Below the pieces are notes generated by a model. The model ran no database searches. It had not been told where the DNA came from and worked only from the letters and a program-made list of their open reading frames with translations. Shown here piece by piece: positions 1 through 13,319 of a stretch of 64,000 bases of DNA. The first letter of the stretch is position 1; every line of letters starts with the position of its first letter. The position numbers and the translations under genes are program-made. The DNA is taken from NCBI GenBank assembly GCA_914767715.1, contig OU612065.1, forward strand, positions 8,310,001 through 8,374,000, in the 5' to 3' direction. The stretch comes from Membranipora membranacea. Lineage: Eukaryota; Bryozoa; Gymnolaemata; Cheilostomatida; Membraniporidae.

Positions 1-37
1 GTCCTCAGGTTCTTTAAAGTTACCTTGTTTGTTGTAG

Positions 38-3000
38 GTGTGCTGACACATGAAGATGGTATGAGACAGTTGTCTAAGATGGAACAACAGACGGGTATAT
101 TCACCATGAGATGTACCTTGTCCATCGAAAATAACATGGTCAGCATTGTGGACGGCCAATCTGGGGTGAGTCTTCATAATCGTTGTTTGATTGTAAATCA
201 AGAACCTAGTGCTGCATGTGAATGTAGAATTGAATGTTATATAAATAGACCTCTCTACCACCTCTCATGCACCCTTTCAAGAATGAAAGATGAGACCATA
301 TGGCTATTATCTCAGGCTCAGCTACTATTTTATTGATTATTGGTAATCTGGATCATTTCAAATCTTCCACATGGTTTGACTTTCTGTTCAATGAAAAACT
401 TGTATTTTTTGTTAAGCCATGATAAAGTGTGTGGTTACTTGACCATCTTTGTGTTTTCTGGTGAGTTTATGCGTTGGGTGGCTCATTGCTTCTGGTTATT
501 GGATGTTATCTATGGGTCAGGAGAATGATATGGCAAACAGGGACTGGAACTGTGTGACCATGTATTTGTATATAATGCTGACATCGACTTGAAAGTATTA
601 ATGCTGATATGTTTTGGTTAGTCTTAAATCTTTATCTGTAATCGGTTGTTGGGATGAATATTGCATGACGTGGTGGCGGATTCCTCTTTTTTTTTGGGTT
701 AATACTGCATGGTGAAAGACCTGTGTCGCAGTATTGTACGTTTATTCTGTGTGAACTCCAGTAATGAACATTGTCATTGTGGGATTGCTTATGGAAATGA
801 AGCACCCTTAAAACTGCCGGAAGGTATTATTTGTGGGTGTTGGAATATATGCATGACACTGAAGTGGAAAATGTGGGATGTCCGTTACAACCATGGGGTG
901 TCCATGAGCAATTCCACATAGACAAGGAGTATTATCACTTCATTTCAGGGTACTGTTTGAGTATTGAATTCTGTATTTTTTGTTGATGTGTACCCCTTAA
1001 TCATATTTTTCATGCCTCTGATTTTTTCAGGATAGGATGGAAGAGTTCCCATTAGAGTGTGTCCGAGATCCAGTAGCTGTCCGAGATAAGACAGGAATGT
1101 TTAACAATATCACACTATTTACTGTTGTGGACGATGCCAGAAATAAGCAATCTCCTTCGGAGATGCACATATTCCAAGTCATTGGACGATCGGTGAGTCA
1201 AGACAGAGGAGAAAAGTTTCTCTCCATGCCAGTCCTACCTTACTCACTCTAAACTAGATTAAATTGATTCTCACTTGTTCCGATGGGACTAAGTGGAGGG
1301 CCCGCCATTTCATGAATTTGGAATATTCATCCTCTCCGAATGTATGTGAAGACAAGGATCCAAATACTCTCCATGCCAGTCCTATCTTACTCACTCTAAA
1401 CTAGATTAAATTGATTCTCACTTGTTCCGATGGGACTAAGTGGAGGGCCCGCCATTCCATGAATTTGGAGTATTCATCCTCTCCGAATGTATGTGAAGAC
1501 AAGGATCCAAATCCTGACCGCATTGATTAATGGTGGATAGTTGTTTGTTTACTTCTCATATATGACATCACTACACATTCAATATAACATCATGTTTGAC
1601 TCTCAATCTAAAGTATACATTACAAATAATTATGCCTTATCACTGATATGTATAACTATACCTCAGTGAGGCCTAATCATATCCAGTAACACAATTATGG
1701 AGAGTTAGTTCGTGACAAATCCATCATCTCTTAGGTTCGTGTTGGTTGTTCGTTCCGTCTTCCAAGTCCCTTAACAATATTGATGCTTTAACTTCCGCTC
1801 TGAACTTCTCCCTCCATCATTGTACCACACTTGGATCAGTGTACACAAACACTTGGGTCAGGAACAGTAGCAGTTCAACGTCTCAGCCTTTGACTCTAAT
1901 GTGTTTTGGGTGGAGTTTTGGTTTCTGAGTGGATTTAGTTGTCTTATCATCACATATAGCTTTTAAGATCAGTAGATTATAGTTTATCTCTTCATATTTC
2001 GTGCCAACTTCGTTCTTATCATAAGGAAGCAATGTCTGAGGTTGGTAATATTATCGAACTCCCCGAGGAGTTTATTGATGTAAGTATTACACAGTATGCC
2101 TCAGCTGAGCCGCTGAAAACACCACGTTTGTATTCAGATGTTCATGTTGATTTTAGTTTAGGTAAAACCTGTTTAGGTATCATTTTAGTAAATTTCGCTG
2201 AGATAAGTTATTATCAACCAGTGTCTCATTTTTGGGTTGAAACATTTTAAAAACCCAAGGGCATGTTAACAAAGTGGTTAGTTCCCTTGTTATGCATTGA
2301 GGCCGAGATATAACTGAAGATGTTTGCTATGCATTCAGTCTGATGTGGCTCCTATACCTAGGAGTAATCATAGTATGAGATAGATGATTATATTTCTTTA
2401 TCATTCCCATACATTGAGCTGATCTTTTCCTTTCATTTATAAATAACTATTTCAATGTTTAGGAATGTGCATTGTAGCAAAATATTAATAATAGATAGCT
2501 TGAAAAGGCAGCCGAGTAGTCAATACAACTCATACCTGTTTACATTTTGCCATGAATGGCAGCGAAAGTATACATACAATTATGTGAATAGTTAGGCTAT
2601 AGCCTTTGATACCCAGTTACTATTAATCACTGGTCTAAGTACTCATTAACTTGACTATCACTTGCTCTGTTGCTGCAAAGCCTGAAATTGCCATTTTTTT
2701 AAGTTTCACAACGGCACCTTGTTTCCCAACAACCTATGGTTATTGAAAAAAAGAGTTCAAAGCGCTGGCAAACACTGTTTTAATTTGATGTTAGTTGTAT
2801 TATTGCTGAGAATGTAGCAGTTAACTTTACGACAAACTTGTTTTCAGGCCAAAGAGTTAGCTGATGATGTAGCTGATGCCAAACAAGCAGCTCAAAACAA
2901 AACAAATCGGTATGTTTGAAATAACACATCAGTGTATATGTCAGGAGGTGACTTGTTGTCTCACCATACTTCCATGCTATCCATTAATGATGAGACATGT

Positions 3001-6000
3001 ACAAATTTACTAATACTAGTTTCATCGGAGAGTCTACCTACCTTTGATGTACATTGAATTGCATTATACATATTTAGCTGACTACAGCCCTAATGAGCTG
3101 AATTTGATTTGTGTCCCACCATGGTAATTGCTAGCCTATTCATCCACGGCCTGTCATGGGCGCCACACACTCTATTTCAGATCATCAAGGAATTCTGGTC
3201 AGTCACAACCTTCCACTTCCGCCCAGCACCAGAGAGCAGAAAGTTATGGTAATGATAGTGCGCAAGCAATCAGTGTGCAAGACGCAATTAACAAATTTGA
3301 ACACACTACTATTAGTCACGTTCAAGGTAGCACCCTTTATCTGTTCTCTCACTTTCCTTTAGTAATCTAACTGTTCTGTTTTGCTTTAATTCAAACACCC
3401 CTCCCCCCACACCTCCCTGAAGAATTAAGATTAAATACTGTGGGTGAAGTTATTTATTTGATTCTATCCTTTTCTATCTTTTCAAAAGTTTCATAACTAG
3501 TGATTGCTGACACCCAGCTAACTGAAGGCTCTCATATTTAGTCAGTATGACTGACAATTGTTGGGCAAATCTATGAGTAAACTTGTGGTACTCTCAATTT
3601 ATAACAGCCTTATTCTGGGTAACAATTTAATGAATTGTAAATATTTGATGGACAATAACAAATCTCACTCCCGATTGAGTTATTCATTCATGAGTCGGTG
3701 TGCATCGACCCTTGTTGACCTTGAGTGCATAGAACCTAAATAATTTGTAGACATCTAGATCGGCTGTCTAGTCCATTGTCCCATATTATGTCTCACATCA
3801 TTGCATGCTGTGATTCACCACCCTTACCCTTACAAGCAGTCTGTTTATATATTTTGATTGTACAGATACAGATTCAATGCACTGCTTCTGACCCAGTTCC
3901 ACACCTTCCCTGCCTAATATCCCAACACCAGTGTTGTAATACTCTGTTTTATCAAACTTGCTCCTTAGTTTCTCCAAACACTCACGATATTTATTAGCTC
4001 ACTTTTATCATAGTAAATGTGTTTGTATTGGTTGATAGACAAAATATTCTGCTCTACAAAAACCAGATAACTATGTGTTTTATGAAATAATATACTTGAG
4101 ATTAGGTTGGTGTAGGATTACACCCTTGTTTTGCTTGAGTAAGCTGATAACGTTTCCGATATGACAAGGTTCAACTTTCGTTACATTGCTATATTCTTCC
4201 CAATGTAAGCATATGTTCATACTTGTAGTCGCGCTCTGGTTTCTTCTTTGAGCGTTTGAGTAGCTATTACATGCAGAAGTAGGCTTGGCAATAGGTTGAA
4301 AACCGCTGACCGACAAACCAAATTCTTTTCCGTATTTGACAATTTATTGAAAAAGAAAGACGAAAGGTAAATAAAGGTTCCAGCAAGACAAGTTAGGAAA
4401 TGAGCAGCCATTTATCAAATCCAACGCCTCTCACCCAATGGACAAAAGCTGATAGATTGGCGGCTAGTTAACCCACTCACAATGTTGTGGTTCCAGCTTT
4501 CAAACAATTCATTTCTTCACGTTACACAGAACATCAGACTTCTACAGCAGCTGGAAGCAGCAGACCTCGACAGAGAGATCCTATCAAAGTCAAGAGAAAT
4601 GCTGACTCTGAAACAGACAGTCAAGAGGATGTGATGAAAGGAGTGGTAAGAACACTCCCCAATATTTAGATCATTTTAATCCATGTTTGCTCACTGGAGT
4701 AGTAGTAGAGTAGTAATCTAATGAATGAGTAATTTTTGGGTAACTTTGATTTTATCAGGTTGAAAGATTTCATCAAAAAATCCAGTGTGGAAGTTTCTGT
4801 TTTAGGGTATAATGAACAGGTGCTTTGACGACGTAGAGAGATTTGTTTTGAGGCTCAAGCAGTCAGCGAGAGCTCTACAGGAGCTAGCTCACAGGAAAAA
4901 GCATTCCAAGAATAAGAGATTCGGAGGTATGCAACAGGGTAACATAGTTAGCAGACTATGAATGTGCAGCCTTGTCACGCGGCCAACTTTTTTTGGTTTT
5001 GTGAGAAAGTGGCTGCGTGACAACAAGGCTAATGAATGTATCTTATCACACTGTTGTCGGATATTGCTGCACAGAGTTGCATGCAGTCATGCACTGTGAC
5101 ACTTATGAAAAGTTCATTCACACTCGTTGGGTACTCTAGCTTTTGTTTTTGATTGTTCACATGAATGACTGTGTGTTTGATTTGCACTGAAATTAACTGC
5201 AATCAAAGATACTAATCTGATCTCATCTTCAGGATAATATAGGGATCAAAATTAATATGCAGTAAAACTGTTGATATCCAAAGGGGCTGTGAGCGCATCA
5301 TCAATTGGTAAACATTTGCTCAGTTAAACTTGCTCTACTAGAATACCAAAGAAACGCAATAATTCTTCACCGCTGTTTCATTTAGAGAGGAATCGGTATA
5401 ATGTCATGATCACAGAACTGGGTATGCAGTGTTATTCCATGTCATATTTGCGCTTGACTGCTATGCATCCATCCAGCATGTTTTTTTTTATATTGTTAGG
5501 CCCTACCTACTGTGTCTTAGTTCAAATGTAGCGTATTATTACAACGAGTAAATTAAAATATCAGGCATTGCTTTATTGTCCTTGGTCAATTTGACCTACC
5601 CTGTATGCATGTATGTGCATGGCGTGAACTAGACCTGAGGGCGTGCAATAACATATACAATAGAGAATGGGAGAAATTGCAAGGTCTCTTGCATAATCTT
5701 CTGTGATAGTTTATTTTTATTTACATCAACTTAATATGCGAACATGACACTGTAACTACAAAACTTTGCCACGAAAGCTGAGCTTTTGTCTTGTTGGTAA
5801 CCATCATAGACTCAATATTCATTTAGTCTATGGTAACCATTCAATCATACTCAGTTGAAGTGGTCTAATTGATGTCATTCACGAGCCGATTGATTTGGTG
5901 CTATCACCACTCTACAAGGGCTTCATTCAGTTCACCAGTGTGTAATTGGTTGACTGTTTATTTTCAGACGGTATGTTGACTATGAGGTCCCGCGCTCCGG

Positions 6001-9000
6001 CACCTGCCGAGTTCGTTGAATGTTTTCAAAAGTTCAAGCTCTCCTTCAATATATTGGTAAGTATTAAATTCAACCACGGAGTTTGAGACATATCTCCTTA
6101 TTGATCTGTTTTCAATTCCAAGTTGTTTCCTCTCTGAAGTAAGTTAGCAAAAGAGGGCAACTCATTTTGCAATGCTTCTCTGAATGCATGAAGTGTGGAA
6201 AATGTGTCATATGTCGATTATCATAGACTCAATATAGTATTATGTAGTATATAATAAGTCAATGAGTATCATATGTTAAATCATTTCTTTATGAGTTTTC
6301 TACTTTATTACAGGCTCGTTTGAGGTCATATCTACACAATCCCAACTCTGCAGAGCTTGTCCACTTTCTGTTTACTCCTCTCAGCCTATTGGTGGAGGCC
6401 AGCAACGACCCCAGATTTGACATACATGACCTCGTCGGCAAAGTGAGCGATGAGTTTGATGTTAAAAACCTTAAGGCGCATACTTTGGTAAACCTCAACA
6501 CAAAATTCATGTGCTCCGCTGTTGGTCCCGGATTTCCTTGTGTCGCTGTGGTGGAGGTTGTCAGGTTTTTTTGCGGTTCGGTGATCGTATTTACATGATG
6601 GGATCACTGCACCCTTGTGTAATCGCACTCTTCAACTATTTCTTGTCATGCATTTGATATAAATATAACAATGTGTTGAGTTTTTTGCCACCCTTGTATG
6701 TCTGGATTTATTTTTATATCATTCAATCTCCTAACTAGCTAATTGTTTTTTATGTGTCTTAGGTGGTAACACCATTACTTACCAAGAGTGCAGTTGATCT
6801 ACTTCAGAACTGCCTTACCAGCAGAGAACATGACTTTTGGATGAGTCTTGGTGAAGCTTGGACAACTCCAAGGTAATATATTCTCTTCATATCTAAAGTA
6901 ATTCTCTAACACCTGGATGATTGTAAAATATTAAAAATGAAACATGGAAAATGCGCATCACACTGAGAGATTTGACTGTATGTATCTTATACACTTCAAC
7001 ACATCCTTCTTCATAATAATACCTCCCCGCTGTGATGATTGTAGGAATAGGTGGCATGGTGAAATTCTGGAGTACAGACCCAAGTTTAGTGATGGATGGC
7101 AGTCATCTGATCAGTGGTTAGACATGTTCTTATATGCCAATTCTGTGGGTAACTTAGCCGCTAAACAAGCTCAGGATAGACTGAGTCGAGAGGTAGAGGA
7201 GCCCGCTCCGCACTTCAATGTGAGTATCAAAAACATGAGATATTTTGGAAATTTTTAGCACTCAGCCAAATGTAGCCAAAAAATTGTTATATTAATAGGA
7301 GGATTAAATTTGAGATAATTATGAACCTCCTTTGCATTCAAAGTGAAAATAAAGCATAGCATTTAGATGGTTGATTGTCTTGTATTTTTTCTGCTGCTCC
7401 TTGTTTGCTCTTTCGATAGATTTTCCATCTCTCACTGCTTCTTACCATGCCTTTACTATATTTTATTCAGGGTTTGATATCACAAGTGCGAAGACCTAGT
7501 AATGATGGCAGGTCTCCCATGTCTCAGCACTCTCCTGAGTTCCCTTCTCCTCCCCGCCCGACAGACATACCACTCTACACAGACAAGACCAACAGGACTG
7601 CCATAGACAGTGCCGCTGGCGCCAACAAACAAACTCCCTGGGATGAATATCAAAAGAATTACCTCCGAGACCTTCAGCAAAAAAACGCAAAGTGGGTGGT
7701 TTTTGGCCTGCAGTATAAGCTTTGTTGGTGCTTACTGAATGAAGAAAAAGATCGCATGTCAACCATTTGCACCTGTCTGTGTTGACGATTTCTTCTTAAA
7801 AATTCAATTGATGTGTAGCTGTGTTGTTTTATTGATTATATATAATAATTGTTAAATCTGATTTACCCTCTACAGGATTTATGAAGTAGTGCAAGACAGA
7901 AAGGGAAATAACTCACAGGAGCTGACTATCAGGAAAGGAGAGATTTTAGAGGTGAGGAAAAAATTATCAATACCTATCACTGTATGAGCAAGCCTTTGGT
8001 CCATTGACCTCTCTTACATTGGCTCTAGTCCTCTGACAACCAAAACTTGCCAAGCAACGTGTTGATCTAGAACCATTTATGCTTTGTCTGCATTGTTAAT
8101 TTTTTCTATTTTGTATGAATCTGTGAGTTACTTTATTGATTAATTCTCTCAATACAATGTCTTTCTGTTTCAGGTCATTGATGATACTCGTAACTGGTGG
8201 AAATGCGCCAACATCAACGGTGATCGTGGTTTTGTACCGTACACATTGCTCAAACAGTATGAAAATGTGAGTGCTCGGAAACTGTAGATAGATGTTCCGT
8301 AGACCTCACATGTTGACAATGTATACTAGCAAACAACAATACTCGCCACCGGATATTTAGAATTAATTTTGATAATCTAGTTAATGTATTTAACATATTT
8401 AACACCTTATGGTATTTTTGCAGAATCTAACATGGGTATACTCCATATTTGAATCAACGGGTTGGGAAATACTTTAGGAGACAAACACTTTTTTCTCATC
8501 CTTTTACACTGCTTGCTATTTGCACTAGGCAGACGGGTATATCCCTTGTTCCTTGCCTGTAACATTCACTCCAGCGACCCCTGGAGAGTGTGGTACAGCG
8601 GACTATACTCAATACCTGGGTTTATATTATAATCCAAGTCTAAACTACTTAGTGTATAGTTACCATTCCCTGCTATTCATACTCAACAACTACAAATCAA
8701 ATAGAAGGCATGTATCAGACTGTAACATGACCAGCAGCCCGCTATTAGTCTAAAGGCCACTGCTCATATCCTATCCTGTAGCTCTACTAGCATCTTTAAT
8801 CAAAAGTTAACACATGGCAGTGACTCGCTGAGAATATTGTTATTTGTCAATGCAGGATTAACTGCAGCTCTTACTAACCTATTTTCAGGTGGAGGGTGTC
8901 TCGTCACCACCCCTATCTCCCGATTACCAGAGTAGACCAATCATATCGGCCCCTATAGTTACCGCGGCTGCCCCACCTTCATTTGTACCAGCGCCGCCTC

Positions 9001-12000
9001 CCCCTCCCCCAGTCATGCCGCCCCCACCAATCAACAATGGCGGTGGTGAAACTAACTGGAAGCTTCAGAAAAGCTCATCATCAAACAAAGGTGACTATCG
9101 GTATTTCTAGCCTCCTCACTCATAGTAGTAGTATAATTGTTGCTGCTGTGATGTGATTGTCTGCTGCTGTCTGCGATAGGCTGAACCGCTGTCTCGTCTG
9201 AGTGCCGCCGCTGCTCTATGCTAGCTTATAGCTATAAACTGTTACCCTAATACTACTACCCATATCCCATCACACACTCTATTTTTCTTATTAGTGCTCT
9301 TCTAATCATAGCTAAGAAGTTAACCTAACACCTTTGTAAAGCTGTTCCATCTATGTACACCTAGCGATTTTCCTGTGATTTGTAATGATTATGGTTTACG
9401 GCACACAATCAGTGTTCTCTTTACACTAAACGATATGTTTGGATATCACATGAAGCCAAATGTTCTGTACTCTAAAGTCGTAGAGCAACCTAAAACTTAA
9501 TACTCGGCTTAATCATTGGAACATTGAGCTTATTGGTTAACCAAGCCCGCAAGTTAATAGTTGTTATCAACGCTGTTGACCATCACTAACATCCGTCAAA
9601 ACTATCCCAACGAGCCAGTATTTTCTATTAATATCTCACTGCATAGACCTCTTAGCTTAGCCGCTGGTATAATATCTAAACCTCTGCAAAAATTCTTCTT
9701 GGTGACAGTATAAATTAGGCGGGTGTGGATGTAATTACTTTACTTTTCATAACAGTAGGCCTATGACTTTCCCCGGGTCAATCATACAGTTATGGACTGT
9801 TATCTTTTATTAAAATACTCGGCTAGATTCTGCTACAATAAAAATTTGCCTGTATATATTTGCCTTGAAGTTGGCTTTTTTGGTGAGAGTTAAATATTTG
9901 CAAACTAGGACCGATATGTACTGAATAACTTATAAATTTGATGACCAAATTAAACAACATGCTCAATAATTTTTGTGTATTAAAACATATCAGAGGATTG
10001 AAGGATGTGAAATTTAAATTATCAGATATTTCTATAAAAAGTAATTGCATTTTTTCTTTATTGCACTATAATATATTTTTGAAATTTTCAACTGTTTATG
10101 CATTTTTCAAGCATGAGATTTATTAGAAACTGCCCGTTTACATCAATACAAATACATTATCTAACCCATAGTTGTACAATCACTTTCAATATTATATTTT
10201 CTGGACTGGGACTGGTTAATATCTTATTGTTTCAGCCCCCTAAAGTCTTTTTCCAGGTTTCACTTGATCTTGCATGAATTGTGTACCGAAACTATGTTTC
10301 TTCTTCAACTGTTTACACATTCCACTGCTTTGCTTCCCCGCTTTACAAGTATTCCCAATCACAAAGCCACAGCTCATCGCACTGCTGACTGCATGGAACC
10401 ATATCACCACATATCACTACGATTACATGATTGAGATATACTCCAGCAGTTCCATCGGGAGTTCTGGTACCTTCACCATGACATTACTGATGTATTCAGA
10501 TAGGTCGATCAATGTTGTCATTTTTGTTCTTCTTTTCGGGGAGGCTCAAATTCCAGCTAACTTCCATTCTTTACCGCACAGCTTAACACATTAACTAATA
10601 GGTTGATGTGCAAACATTGGAATTCTCCATTCGTTTGCTTCAACTGGCTACGTGTATCGGGCTTCCAAGTGTGATCTAATTTTTCCATGTTCATCGATTT
10701 TAGCTAAAATGCGTAACAAGTCATCAGAGAAAATAGGTAAGCTGCCAACTTAAAGCTGCAGTTGATTTACTTTTATATGCTTATTTGGATATAAATACTC
10801 TCAGAAGTCAAACCGGTGGCTGTGACATCTGAACACAGCCCATCGTGCTAATGCTTATCCAGGAGAGAGCTGCATTGTTACGCTTTCTAAATTCATGGCC
10901 TGATAAAACCGTCCCTCATTCTTACTTCATGAATCTATAATTTCACACCCCGCAGAAAATATAATGGTGATTTGGTGAGTTTACATCCTTCAACACCAAA
11001 AAGTCCGTCTCTGGCAACTCCACTCCTTTTATTTATTATGATCCATGCGCAGAGATTACCTATAAACAATTTCGCTCTAATCCACATCACATTGAATCCA
11101 TTAGGTGGAATGGACAGTGGACAGACATAATACTATCTCTGATATACATGTTTTATAGTTTCATCGCCAACTCAATCTGGTGGAGATTTCCATTCAGAGC
11201 TGACAAAGAGACTGAGCAAAATCAATTTGAAGGAGCAGCAACAACTACAACAGAGTGGTAGACGCCTGTCTTCCTCCATGACTGCCCAAGTCTTCATTGA
11301 TCAGCACTCATCTGCTGATGAAGTCGCAAACTGGCTGGAGAAGAAGGGTTTCCAACAGCAGTATGTAAAATGACAGCAAGCGTTCTACATACTAACATAC
11401 TAATATACCACTAACATGCTACATAATTCTGCAACAAACAGGAGGATAGATTTTGTCTGAGAACTATTTGCCACACTATTCACTTGTACACCCCAAACTA
11501 TACTAATTTTGTTGGCTGATATGACCCAGCTGCTCATAAGTGACAATCCTTCTTGCAAACTATGCAACGATATATAATTTTTAAATATTTTGTCGACATA
11601 TAACTTTCATGTGTCACGTTTCCATGTTCGGTTGTAAGTTTAAGTATAGGCAGTATGAGCTTATAAATATAAACCAAATTTACAAGCCTATATTTTATTT
11701 ATAGAACTCGAAGGGTGCTAGCAGGTTACAGTGGTAGTGAAATTTTTAACCTAAGCAACGATGCTTTTGTTGGAGAGTTCGGCCAGCAGGAAGGTTCCAG
11801 GTTGAGCAGTCAACTGAAACTGATGAAAACAACTGCCGGGGTAAGGATGTCTCCACCACTACCACCTCATCCAGGTCCTTGATCTTGTAAATGTTAATAC
11901 ATTTATATTATTCTAGACTCACATTTATTGTTCTGTCGAATTAATGAGAGATCATTCTGAAGTAATCTGAAGTATGGTTATGTTACATGGTTATTGAATA

Positions 12001-12427
12001 CCAGCTTGTCATTTTGTAGTACACCCAGAGCGGCTCATCTCAACTTAGGAAGATTCTGGATAGACAGAAACGCAAAGCTGAGAACTCCGACTCAGACAAT
12101 GATATGGGCAGTCCTAACTCAAATATTGGGTTCGACCTTGAAGGTAAATCAACAGAGTTCATGATAATGATTACATAATGTTATATATTTATGATACGTA
12201 ATGCCAATTATCTCTTGAAAATAAAAGCAAGAAAAATGTACAGATCTATATCCATGTGTAAGTTGTCTCCTATTCTTTCATTGTAAGACAACTCAAATGA
12301 TAACTGGCTATGCAAAATTAGGTTGAAATACTAAATGCAATCTGAATTGATTGCAGATTCAGACGAGTTTGTTTCTGCCAGTATGGTGAGAGGAGGGAGA
12401 CCCGATCATATGGATCGACGTTACTGA
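38..12427 (+). CDS. EPS8: EPS8-family adaptor (partial, 5' end outside window)
   Basis: Epidermal growth factor receptor kinase substrate 8: a cytoplasmic adaptor that couples receptor signalling to Rac and caps or bundles actin. I trace 19 exons: 38-165, 1031-1192, 2848-2909, 3181-3326, 4530-4645, 4806-4926, 5968-6056, 6314-6442, 6763-6872, 7045-7219, 7471-7691, 7876-7951, 8174-8266, 8889-9090, 10704-10736, 11159-11360, 11705-11840, 12020-12143 and 12357-12427 (stop TGA). All junction phases agree and give about 797 codons. Domain order is the family's: C-terminal half of the PTB domain (exons 1-2), a central helical region with the family motif LVHFLFTPL (exon 8), one SH3 domain (exons 11-13, with NWWKCA and GDRGFVPY), a proline run at about 8989-9030, and a C-terminal SAM-like actin-binding region (ANWLEKKGF, exon 16). 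The N-terminus and start codon lie upstream of the window. The 33-base exon 15 is the least certain. Confidence 0.93.
1220..1513. repeat. 147-bp tandem duplication in EPS8 intron 2
   Basis: Two adjacent copies with a period of 147 bases, 1220-1366 and 1367-1513, each starting ctctccatgccag and ending near ggatccaaat. They differ at only a few positions, so the duplication is recent. It starts 28 bases after the exon 2 donor and does not touch coding sequence. Confidence 0.9.
4958..5039. mobile_element. Very short foldback MITE with 8-bp target duplication
   Basis: An 8-base direct repeat ATGAATGT (4958-4965 and 5032-5039) flanks an inverted repeat of about 66 bases. The left arm AGCCTTGTCACGC (4968-4980) pairs with GCGTGACAACAAGGCT (5015-5030) apart from a 3-base indel. 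Terminal inverted repeats plus an 8-base target duplication are typical of hAT-like non-autonomous elements; the assignment is inferred. It lies in EPS8 intron 6. Confidence 0.6.
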
Positions 12428-13319
12428 GGAGAGACACAAATCAAAGCCCGCTGACGCCAAAAGACCTTGGATCTTGTGTTTATTAAGCTGTGTAGCTGCC
12501 ATGCGACTTCATGCCTGCCAATATTTGCAGCTTATTATTATCTAATGATCTTATATTTGAAAAAAAAGATGAGGTTTACTCAATTTGACCGATGTGTTTG
12601 CTAATCTGGTATTCTTTTGCGAATTGCTTCCTACGTATTTAGGAAGGTCTTTATTATTTCAATCACTGCGATCCAATTGCAATATTACTTTGTGCATTTT
12701 GAGTGTGTTCATTGCAAATGTCAATCATTCATTCAGTTAAGCCAGAGCCATGTTCTAGAATGTCAAATTTCTTCCCTTTATGCTAGAGTCCAAATTTATC
12801 AGATTATGCGTTTCCTTCATATTTGTTTCTAGCGATGACCGAAAGTATTGCTAGGGCCGCTGGCCTTGTTATTACTTGAATTATTATTAACTTTTATCAA
12901 CTATATTTAAAAAATCATAAATATAAAAATATTCAGGAGAATGTTAAGCACCAATATCAATATCACATCAATTCATCCTCTCAATTCGTGTGGCATCCAA
13001 TGATACTATTGAGGTAAAAATCACAGATACTTTCTTTCTACATAGCATTGGCTGCTCGTATCATTGACTTGAGAATAATAAAATAACAATGAATGTGTAA
13101 AAAAATGATTGATGAATGCAATGTTTAAAGTTTCAACAGATATCATGCAAACCCTCTGCGCTGGCAGTTAGCTTGACTTAAAATTTATCAGCCATTTTTC
13201 CAGTCAGTCATTCCATGCATCTCAGATTGTTGTCAGTTTTTGTGTTACGAATTTGGCTTCTATCAGCCAATAAAATAGCAGTCGCCTGTAATAATAGAGG
13301 ACACGTTGAAGTTTTCTCT
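12428..13319. other. Convergent intergenic region, EPS8 and TCAIM 3' ends
   Basis: AT-rich DNA between two stop codons on opposite strands, holding both 3' untranslated regions. I see no further coding exon. AATAAA hexamers on the plus strand occur at 13077 and again near 13268, so EPS8 transcripts could run close to or into the last TCAIM exon. Confidence 0.6.
13077..13082 (+). terminator. Candidate EPS8 poly(A) signal AATAAA
   Basis: Canonical AATAAA about 650 bases after the EPS8 stop codon. It is the first canonical hexamer I noticed on this strand. Short and common in AT-rich DNA, so only suggestive. Confidence 0.35.

Noticed and set aside
5796-5838. Inverted GGTAACCAT / ATGGTAACC pair in EPS8 intron 6.
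   Set aside because: Arms differ by a 3-base indel and a mismatch, and no flanking duplication is present; too weak to call.
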